A DNA stretch of 64,000 bases from Tragulus kanchil (Eukaryota > Chordata > Mammalia > Artiodactyla > Tragulidae), in contig JAIOJX010000025.1 of NCBI GenBank assembly GCA_022376925.1, forward strand, positions 183,023,801 to 183,087,800, written 5' to 3'. This document shows, piece by piece, positions 56,083-64,000 of this stretch (position 1 is its first letter; each line of letters opens with the position of its first letter). A program made the position numbers and the translations under genes. The notes beneath the pieces were generated by a model. That model was not told where the DNA came from. It saw only the letters and a list, made by a program, of their open reading frames with translations, and did no database searches.

Positions 56083-57250
56083 ATGGTCTCAAGTCTCTGA
56101 CAACCTTGCATCTGTAGCTTGAGATGCTAATTGTATTATCTTAGCTAGGATGAGTGATTCATAATCCTGGGAAGATACATGATAAAGTACATAAATATAA
56201 GTATATGAATGGTTTGATATTTAAACCTTCATGTAAATTGTGATCACACAAATATACCAGAAAGTTGTGCAGTAGTTGTGCTGTTAGAATACATTTTAAA
56301 AGGTGTTTGAGACATTTATGATAATCAGACATTCTAGAGAATTTAGACTTGAGATTTTAATTTACAATATTTGAAGGTTCTTATCTAATCACATTTGCTT
56401 AAAAGCTTAAGAGTATCTTAGTCGCTAATTTATTCATTACTTTTGGAGACACTGAAATGAGTAACTGTGTCTGAGTTACTCATTTTGTAAATTCATATGT
56501 ATTAAAGGGAGGAGAGTTTCGGAGAGTTCAATTTTTGCTGATAGCTTTATTAGCCTGTCTTGTTGGCTGTTTAAAATGCTTGAGAAAGTAAAATGTGTTC
56601 AGTATCTGACCATGGTTTGACACGTTTAAGGTAATCTAATTAGTGAAGTTTAAGATACTATGGGAGATTTTAATTTGTTAAGTTTTTAAGTTTTTGTGAC
56701 TTTCACGTAATATATTTGAGAAAATTTGATAAACTTTAAAAATGCTTAGAGAAAATTAATCTGTGAAAGTAGTATAAATCGAAGAATAAAACAAATGAGT
56801 GTTTTTAATGTTCACATCCAGTTACTAAACTGACAAGCAAACGTATTGGACTTGAAAAATGAATTTAAAGGCTAAAGGAAAGATGGATTTGAAATAAAAA
56901 ATGAAAAAAAAAGCACTATTAGTGAAAACTCAAGCTATGCCAAATGCTTTTTCTTATGGATCCTCCCTTGGACATTAAAAAAAAATTAAACAATTAAACA
57001 AAACCAACTAAAACAATAAAAAATAAAACCTATCAATTGATAGGCCAGACAATCAAGGCACATATGCTAATTATACAATGGAAAGAGTGGGCACAGAGGG
57101 CTGGTGAAGGCAGGTCCTCTTGTCTCAGGATGGCCGGGGGACAGGGGATGATCCAAGGATGGTGATGCCAAAACAGAGTCTTCCATGGTGAGCAGGAGAT
57201 CACCAGGTGAGCAGAAATGGGATGGCCTTTGCCCCATGAGCAGAGCAAGG
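54910..57250. repeat. Tandem duplication 16 (1.17 kb x 2)
   Basis: Copy A is 54910-56082 and copy B 56083-57250, at offset 1173. The last 25 bases of A differ slightly ('tttgggggcccatgagc' against 'tttgccccatgagc'). Confidence 0.97.
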
Positions 57251-57527
57251 AGGACTGATCATTCTGAGTTGTTGATAAGCCACTGAGGCCATGAAAGATC
57301 TAACCAGATCTTACACGGCCTTAGTCTCTAAGAAATTACTTCAAATTATTCATTTAATACTCATTTGTTTATTGAGTATCTACTGTGGGCCAGTGTCTGT
57401 TTCTCTTTGAGGTTAAAAAAATGGAAAAACAGGGCCCTCTCTGTGTCTTGGCATTTATCAGATTGCACCCAAATGAGCTAGTTTATAGGTCTGTCTTCTT
57501 GACAAGGCAAAGAGCACCTTCAAGAAA
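57251..57527. other. Unassigned; possible MIR trace near 57350-57410
   Basis: 'tgtttattgagtatctactg' and 'tgggccagtgtctg' look like the MIR core but the match is short. Confidence 0.4.
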
Positions 57528-57717
57528 GGGACTTTCCAGATGGCTCAGTGGTGAAGAATCTGTCTACCAATGCAGGAGATGCAGGAGACATGGACTTGAT
57601 CTCTGAACTGGGAAGATCCCCTGGAGGAGGACATGGTAACCCACTCCAGCATTCTTGCCTGGAGAATCCCTTGGACAGAAGAGGGATCACAAAGCGTTGG
57701 ATGAGAGTGAGCACACA
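57528..57717 (+). mobile_element. Bov-tA SINE
   Basis: 'gggactttccagatggctca', 'aatgcaggagatgcaggaga', 'taacccactccagcattctt', 'ggagaatcccttggacagaa' then a shortened 3' part. Confidence 0.87.
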
Positions 57718-58684
57718 CCTTCAGGAAATGGGTGTCAGCTTTTGTATCTATGCCACTTGGCATAGAGCCTAGAATATAAGAAACATTGGATAAAGGCTTT
57801 TGAGAGGAATAAAGTAAGTCTCATAGAGTAAATTGAGCATAACAGTTCAGTGTGAAAAGGATTAACTCTTATTTGACAACATGTATTATCAAAGTGTTTA
57901 TTGCGTGCTGTGCACTTTTATAGGAGAGTTGGATACATCTGTGAACAAAACTGTCAAAAAAAAAAAAACAAAACAAAATCCCTGTGTCTTAGGCAAGATT
58001 CCCTAGAAGCAGAGTTTGGAATGGGTCTTTTCAGTTGAGTGATTTATCCAGGAAGTACTCATGGGAGAAAGAGTGAGGAATTAAAATAAGGAGGAGGTCA
58101 AGCAAGAATGTGGTTCCCGCCGCCCCCCCCCCCCAAAAAGAATGTGGTCTCAACTGAGATGAGTCTTAGCTTGATGCTATGTGGAAACTCTGAAACATAT
58201 ATAACATAGTCCTGCCTTAGGACAAGGAAGGGGTGCAGCCTCTTGTATCCCATGTCAATCTCTCACTGACTGAGGTCTGTCCCCTTGAAGGATATAAGAT
58301 AGAGTCCCATGGATGTCTACAGGACAGAACCCATTAATAGGACATGGGACTACTAAGAGCCACCCTGGAGGATCACTTCCTGCCAAATTTGTGTTTTCCT
58401 CAATTTGTTTGTCTTATTATGTTGCAGAAATTTTATATCCTCTTGACTATAAGCACCTACCATATGCTACTGTTGGTACAGTAACTCTTTTCTGTGACTG
58501 CTGGTCTAGTTCCATGAGCATCCTCACATGACCAAGAAGTTCCCTTTTGGGTCCCTTGGTGAAAGAACCCCCTTTTCTGGAAACCATGACCTTTATCCCT
58601 ATGGAGTCTGAAGTTACAGGCAAAGTAAATATCAGTTGCCTAATAGCTGCTTCCTTCCTTAGGTCTTTCACCCATGCATTCTAT
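57718..58684. other. Unassigned DNA with poly(A) and poly(C) runs
   Basis: An A-rich run is at 57955-57972 and a C run of about 13 at 58122-58134. The C run sits between two copies of 'aagaatgtggt' (58104-58114 and 58138-58148). No gene or named repeat. Confidence 0.45.
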
Positions 58685-58913
58685 CTATTGAGCGTGGCTA
58701 GTCACTCAGTGGTATCCTACTCTTTGTGATCCCATGGACTGTAGACCACCAGGCTCCTCTCTCTGTCTGTGGGACTTACCAGGCAAGAAATACTGGAGTT
58801 GCCATTTCCCTTCCCAGGGGATCTCTCCAACCCAGGGATTAAATTCACATCTCCTGAACCTTGCAGGTAGATTCTTTGCCCACTGAACTGTCTGAGAAGT
58901 CTACTGGAGTGAT
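58685..58913 (-). mobile_element. Bov-tA SINE, antisense
   Basis: 'ctagtcactcagtggtatcc', 'cccatggactgtagaccacc', 'ccaggggatctctccaaccc', 'gcccactgaactgtctgaga' mark a complete reverse-oriented Bov-tA with moderate decay. Confidence 0.87.
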
Positions 58914-59529
58914 TGCCGTGCCCTCCAGTGGAACACTATCACCATTATAATGGCCCCTTGTTTAAAGTGTACAGTAAGTCCCCTACATACCAACCTTCAA
59001 GTTGTGAACTTTCAAAGATGTGAAAGTGCATTCCATCCATGTCAGGGTGAGTAAAATGACAGCTTGCCCTCCAGTTGGGTCAGTTGGAGGTTAACAAATC
59101 AGACTTCAAATGCACTCCTGGAATGAAATTTGTTTGTATGTAGGAGACTCAACTGAGTACCGCATTATAAAGGATATCACTCTATATTCAAAGGTGTCAT
59201 CATCAATCTGGCTCCTCAGGTGTCCTCCAAAGGTTATTCCATCCCTCTATTAGGCCAGTAGTGTCTGGATAGTTTGTAATACAGTAGGACGAAAAGATTC
59301 CATGGCCGTATGCTCATTACCATCTTCACGATGTCCAGATGGTCAAGCTGCTTTTGGACTATGTAACGACAGAGAACAGGAAAATTAGCATAGCCCTGCA
59401 TCTGTGCTATGAATGTGCACTATTATTTGTCCCATGAGAATACAACCTACTTCTCATCTTCCTCCTTTATGAGGATGAAAAACAACACATTCATTAGATC
59501 AAGAGTACACACAATACATCTAAAACCAT
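58914..59529. other. Unassigned; repeat-like text at 58973-59165
   Basis: 'gtcccctacataccaacctt', 'caagttgtgaactttcaaag' resembles a dispersed ruminant or mammalian repeat that I cannot name. The rest shows nothing. Confidence 0.35.
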
Positions 59530-59639
59530 ATTTATCTCCTCTAGTAGAGACACCACATCTGGCAGAGCACCTACTCACAGGACTATACTTGGCTAAGTTA
59601 GTGATAGTCCATGAATATCTATCATGATCCATCTGGTTT

Positions 59640-60180
59640 TCACACTAGTGATGTAAATAGAATATGTCAGCCTATTAAGGCTCGGAGGGTGACACTAACA
59701 TCTGTCATGCATATTCTGGGAGGGGAGATTGTTTTTGATTTATAATTGTGTGGAGAGGACAGACTTCACAGACTTTCACTTGGCCTTTGTTGCTATGATA
59801 GCTCTTATTCTACAGGTTAATTTGAGAGTTCTGCCAAATTGCTAAGTATGGTCATTTTGATTATACTTTCAAGAATCAGGGAACTAGCCTTGAATGAATC
59901 GGTGGAGCTGATGAGTCTACTTTGAGACGGACCTGGGCCAGGAATTCATTCATTACTGATCCCCAAGGTGCCCACTTTAACTGGGTCAACAGTGACACTT
60001 TCAGTTCAGGATGATTAGCATCTATTCATACCTTGTGCTCTAAGCCCTTGAAAGAGTTGACCATTTCCCTGTCCCTAGGACACAATTATCTGAGTAAATG
60101 GCCATAATCCTTTTGTTGCCTGTGTCTGCTTACTGGGCAGAAGAACTGGGAAAGCACTGCTGTGTACACTTTCTGTGTTG
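59640..60180. other. Unassigned degenerate DNA (copy A)
   Basis: It may be decayed retroviral-like internal sequence, since phrases such as 'ggcccaggaattcattcatt' and 'gaccatttccctgtccctag' look repeat-like, but I cannot place it. It recurs at 60764-61304. Confidence 0.3.
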
Positions 60181-60310
60181 CATTTTTAAAAATTTTATGT
60201 TGGAGTATAATTGGTGAACAATGTTGAGCTAGTTTCAGTTGCACACCAAAGTGATTCAGTTACACATCTATATTTCTCTATTCTTTTTCAAGTTCTTTTC
60301 CCAGTGAGGT
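60181..60310 (-). mobile_element. L1 3' end, antisense (copy 1)
   Basis: 'tatgttggagtataattggt', 'gaacaatgttgagctagttt', 'caaagtgattcagttacaca' and 'tattctttttcaagttcttt' are antisense L1 3' UTR. The copy at 61304-61434 comes from duplication 17. Confidence 0.85.
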
Positions 60311-60336
60311 CATTATGAAATATTGAGCAGACAGGT

Positions 60337-60530
60337 ATGGCTTCCCTTGTAGCTCAGCTGGTGAAGGATCCATCTACAATGCAGGAGACCCCAGTTTGAT
60401 TCTTGGATTGGGAAGATCCTTTGGAGAAGGAAAGGCTACCCACTCCAGTATGCTTGCCTGGAGAACTCCATGGCTCATTTGTGGATCGCAAAGAGTTGGA
60501 CGTGGCAGAGTGACTTTCACTTCACATGAC
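60337..60530 (+). mobile_element. Bov-tA SINE (copy 1 of 3)
   Basis: 'ggcttcccttgtagctcagc', 'catctacaatgcaggagacc', 'ctacccactccagtatgctt', 'ggatcgcaaagagttggacg'. It occurs three times (60337, 61460, 62558) only because duplications 17 and 18 overlap. Confidence 0.9.
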
Positions 60531-61303
60531 ATGTACACACTGCTTATTTGAAATAGATCTCCAACAAAGACCTATTGCACGTATTTTTGTGGAGATCTGG
60601 TCTTTCCAGTTACGCTATTGCACGTGGACGATTGACTATCCTAGTAACAAAAATTTATCTCCTCTAGTAGAGACACCACATCTGGCAGAGCACCTACTCA
60701 CAGGACTATACTTGGCTAAGTTAGTGATAGTCCATGAATATCTATCATGATCCATCTGGTTTTCACACTAGTGATGTAAATAGAATATGTCAGCCTATTA
60801 AGGCTCGGAGGGTGACACTAACATCTGTCATGCATATTCTGGGAGGGGAGATTGTTTTTGATTTATAATTGTGTGGAGAGGACAGACTTCACAGACTTTC
60901 ACTTGGCCTTTGTTGCTATGATAGCTCTTATTCTACAGGTTAATTTGAGAGTTCTGCCAAATTGCTAAGTATGGTCATTTTGATTATACTTTCAAGAATC
61001 AGGGAACTAGCCTTGAATGAATCGGTGGAGCTGATGAGTCTACTTTGAGACGGACCTGGGCCAGGAATTCATTCATTACTGATCCCCAAGGTGCCCACTT
61101 TAACTGGGTCAACAGTGACACTTTCAGTTCAGGATGATTAGCATCTATTCATACCTTGTGCTCTAAGCCCTTGAAAGAGTTGACCATTTCCCTGTCCCTA
61201 GGACACAATTATCTGAGTAAATGGCCATAATCCTTTTGTTGCCTGTGTCTGCTTACTGGGCAGAAGAACTGGGAAAGCACTGCTGTGTACACTTTCTGTG
61301 TTG

Positions 61304-61434
61304 CATTTTTAAAAATTTTATGTTGGAGTATAATTGGTGAACAATGTTGAGCTAGTTTCAGTTGCACACCAAAGTGATTCAGTTACACATCTATATTTCT
61401 CTATTCTTTTTCAAGTTCTTTTCCCAGTGAGGTC
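61304..61434 (-). mobile_element. L1 3' end, antisense (copy 2)
   Basis: Second copy of 60181-60310; the last bases also start the third partial copy at 62516. Confidence 0.85.
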
Positions 61435-61459
61435 ATTATGAAATATTGAGCAGACAGGT

Positions 61460-61654
61460 ATGGCTTCCCTTGTAGCTCAGCTGGTGAAGGATCCATCTAC
61501 AATGCAGGAGACCCCAGTTTGATTCTTGGATTGGGAAGATCCTTTGGAGAAGGGAAAGGCTACCCACTCCAGTATGCTTGCCTGGAGAACTCCATGGCTC
61601 ATTTGTGGATCGCAAAGAGTTGGACGTGGCAGAGTGACTTTCACTTCACATGAC
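61460..61654 (+). mobile_element. Bov-tA SINE (copy 2 of 3)
   Basis: Duplicate of 60337-60530. Confidence 0.9.
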
Positions 61655-61731
61655 ATGTACACACTGCTTATTTGAAATAGATCTCCAACAAAGACCTATT
61701 GCACGTATTTTTGTGGAGATCTGGTCTTTCC

Positions 61732-62514
61732 TTTAGTCAATACAGTCTGGATCTGAAAACTTTTCCAGTCTGTAAACTGGACGATCATGACTGTCCACTG
61801 AGATCAGCTTACCTTATCCTTCTGCTCATTCATTCTCAGAAATTCTTAGATTATGTATTTTAAGCAGTAGAGCTGCTGGCATCCACATAGTGTATTGTCC
61901 CTAAGAGGGCCATGTCTTACGAGCTATTTCCAAGATTCTTATTGGTTGTACCCCACTGCTATTCCAGTGTTGGTGTCTATGATGGCAGGCAGGTTCAGTG
62001 TGTTTCTGACTGTCCAGTTCTCCCACCTGGCCTCTTGAATTTCATGCTCCTGTCATCCTCACTGCTATTAGGGAGCCCAATTCTGAAGTAGTATCTGCTG
62101 TCATCTGTCCTGACCTCTATAGAGGAAGCCAACTCAGGTTTTCACTGTTTAGGACTCTCTTCTCAGTGTACTCTGTATCACCTTGGTTAAAAAAAAAAAA
62201 AGTCCTCCAAACCATCCCAAGGAATAGATTTAGTTGGCCCATTTTTAGTCTTGTTTAATAGCTGTATTAGAGCACCCTCGCTTCTCTGAGGTCCAGGGAT
62301 ACTTGGTCTTCATGGTTTATCTGGCATCCTGCCTTTCATACAAAGTTGGCCATTACTTTTCCCAAGCTCCTAAGAGCTGCTCTTAGGCGTGTTAGATGTC
62401 AGAATGTCAGGACCATCACTTGAGGCCTTTTTCCAAATGGTAGGTGTGTATTACAGAGGAGTGCCCCTACCGACAAGTCCTCCATTACCCAGGTTTGTCT
62501 CCCTCCACCTTGGT
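61732..62514. other. Unassigned degenerate DNA (copy A of duplication 18)
   Basis: Reads like decayed repeat or retroviral-type DNA without a family I can name. An A run lies at 62189-62201. It recurs at 62832-63613. Confidence 0.35.
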
Positions 62515-62557
62515 CCTTTTCCCAGTGAGGTCATTATGAAATATTGAGCAGACAGGT

Positions 62558-62752
62558 ATGGCTTCCCTTGTAGCTCAGCTGGTGAAGGATCCATCTACAA
62601 TGCAGGAGACCCCAGTTTGATTCTTGGATTGGGAAGATCCTTTGGAGAAGGGAAAGGCTACCCACTCCAGTATGCTTGCCTGGAGAACTCCATGGCTCAT
62701 TTGTGGATCGCAAAGAGTTGGACGTGGCAGAGTGACTTTCACTTCACATGAC
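62558..62752 (+). mobile_element. Bov-tA SINE (copy 3 of 3)
   Basis: Duplicate of 61460-61654 through tandem duplication 18. Confidence 0.9.
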
Positions 62753-63615
62753 ATGTACACACTGCTTATTTGAAATAGATCTCCAACAAAGACCTATTGC
62801 ACGTATTTTTGTGGAGATCTGGTCTTTCCTTTAGTCAATACAGTCTGGATCTGAAAACTTTTCCAGTCTGTAAACTGGACGATCATGACTGTCCACTGAG
62901 ATCAGCTTACCTTATCCTTCTGCTCATTCATTCTCAGAAATTCTTAGATTATGTATTTTAAGCAGTAGAGCTGCTGGCATCCACATAGTGTATTGTCCCT
63001 AAGAGGGCCATGTCTTACGAGCTATTTCCAAGATTCTTATTGGTTGTACCCCACTGCTATTCCAGTGTTGGTGTCTATGATGGCAGGCAGGTTCAGTGTG
63101 TTTCTGACTGTCCAGTTCTCCCACCTGGCCTCTTGAATTTCATGCTCCTGTCATCCTCACTGCTATTAGGGAGCCCAATTCTGAAGTAGTATCTGCTGTC
63201 ATCTGTCCTGACCTCTATAGAGGAAGCCAACTCAGGTTTTCACTGTTTAGGACTCTCTTCTCAGTGTACTCTGTATCACCTTGGTTAAAAAAAAAAAAAG
63301 TCCTCCAAACCATCCCAAGGAATAGATTTAGTTGGCCCATTTTTAGTCTTGTTTAATAGCTGTATTAGAGCACCCTCGCTTCTCTGAGGTCCAGGGATAC
63401 TTGGTCTTCATGGTTTATCTGGCATCCTGCCTTTCATACAAAGTTGGCCATTACTTTTCCCAAGCTCCTAAGAGCTGCTCTTAGGCGTGTTAGATGTCAG
63501 AATGTCAGGACCATCACTTGAGGCCTTTTTCCAAATGGTAGGTGTGTATTACAGAGGAGTGCCCCCTACCGACAAGTCCTCCATTACCCAGGTTTGTCTC
63601 CCTCCACCTTGGTCC

Positions 63616-64000
63616 AGCGTAATCAAAGGTCCACTCCCGGCTCCAGTATCTGATCCAGGAAGTACCTGTGAGTTTAGTTCTACAGCTCTTTGGGAATAAA
63701 ATCTCTTTCTTCACTTTATAGTAATGGTGTTTTCTCTAGTCAGGTCCAGCTGAAATTTAACTCTAATTATGAATGTGGCAGCCAGCAGGAAAAGTGGAAA
63801 GAGATTCTAATGAGGGCAAGTGTAACGCTCTAAGTCAACTCTAAGTCATTGCTTCATTTTAAATCTCCGAGTAGGTTTCAAGAAAGAGGATTTCTATCTT
63901 CCCAACATAGGAAGGGATCACTTCTTCAGGCTCAGAAGATTCAGAGGAATTTGGGAGTCATTGTTCTCATATACATTCATCCAGATATCCACATCTCAAA
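63616..64000. other. Unassigned, window end
   Basis: No recognised gene. 'gggaataaaatctctttctt' at 63691-63710 includes an 'aataaa' signal, perhaps from an old LTR. Confidence 0.35.

Larger units (their letters stand above)
59530..61731. repeat. Tandem duplication 17 (1.08 kb x 2, 45-base filler)
   Basis: Copy A is 59530-60607 and copy B 60653-61731, at offset 1123-1124. The filler 60608-60652 is present in neither flank in clean form. A one-base G difference lies near 60437/61553. Overlaps duplication 18. Confidence 0.97.
61418..63615. repeat. Tandem duplication 18 (1.1 kb x 2)
   Basis: Copy A is 61418-62516 and copy B 62516-63615, at offset 1098-1099 with a one-base C difference near 62465/63564. 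The join is clean, with sequence shared at 'cc'. Its first 314 bases are also in both copies of duplication 17. Confidence 0.97.

Noticed and set aside
850..63615. 1.1 kb direct repeats as LTR pairs of retroviral elements
   Set aside because: The copies abut with no internal region, differ in sequence from pair to pair, and lack TG...CA ends and target-site duplications.
850..63615. Duplications as a novel programmed amplification system
   Set aside because: There is no common motif at breakpoints, errors concentrate at the joins, and triplications appear exactly where tile spacing predicts them. Assembly artefact explains all of this.
850..63615. CRISPR-like array
   Set aside because: Repeats are kilobase-sized, each different, and there are no spaced short repeats; the genome is mammalian.

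Overview
The window is nuclear DNA from a ruminant (Pecora), and I found no host gene in it. The call rests on interspersed repeats. There are about twenty Bov-tA SINE loci (heads like 'cttccctggtggctcag', bodies like 'ccactccagtattcttgcc', ends like 'tccatggggt'), five BovB LINE loci, seven CHR-type tRNA-Glu-derived SINE loci, ruminant L1 3' ends, several ERV LTRs, and older mammalian MIR, MLT1-like and MER21-like remnants. The sequence does not decide the species (cattle, sheep, goat, deer, antelope). No splice-supported exon series, tRNA, rRNA, CRISPR or bacterial-style operon is visible. The longest open frames are repeat-derived (BovB reverse-transcriptase C-terminus, Bov-tA and CHR read-through) or chance.

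The dominant structure is not biological in appearance. Eighteen direct, adjacent duplications, each about 1.03-1.17 kb, run from 850 to 63615. In each pair the two copies are almost identical inside, and differences pile up at the central junction. Unit length stays near 1.1 kb whatever the content, and breakpoints fall in SINEs, LINEs and unique DNA alike. Junctions lie near 1990, 11292, 14453, 16285, 20251, 24981, 29242, 32339, 35571, 37649, 41641, 44321, 47000, 50763, 52845, 56083, 60653 and 62516. Where two junctions are closer than about 2.1 kb, neighbouring duplications overlap and a short block appears three times (four cases). This is what end-to-end joining of tiles that overlap by about 1.1 kb would give. 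I read the window as a false-duplication assembly artefact. Removing one copy of each pair would shrink 64 kb to about 44 kb.

Layout: 1-10 kb holds an MLT1-like LTR end, CHR and Bov-tA SINEs, two MIRs, an antisense BovB and an antisense L1, with one duplication. 10-17.5 kb holds three duplications over a hAT-like remnant, unique DNA, a MIR and a CHR SINE. 18.5-21.9 kb is a nested repeat complex: an ERV LTR contains an antisense BovB, which contains a 462-bp solo LTR (TG...CA) with a 6-bp target-site duplication. 22-34 kb is mostly unique or ancient sequence with Bov-tA, BovB, L1 and CHR insertions. 34.4-38.8 kb is a sense BovB spread over copies of two overlapping duplications. 39-43 kb is an old antisense L1. 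43.2-45.6 kb is an ERV LTR next to a MER21-like LTR. 45.8-54 kb has Bov-tA, CHR and LTR-like material, and 54.3-64 kb has an antisense ERV LTR, AT-rich DNA, a short L1 end with a Bov-tA, and degenerate sequence of unknown origin.

No genes act together here. The practical content is a repeat annotation plus a strong warning about assembly quality. All boundaries were read by eye and may be off by about 5-30 bases. Repeat family names come from remembered consensus features, not from a database search.
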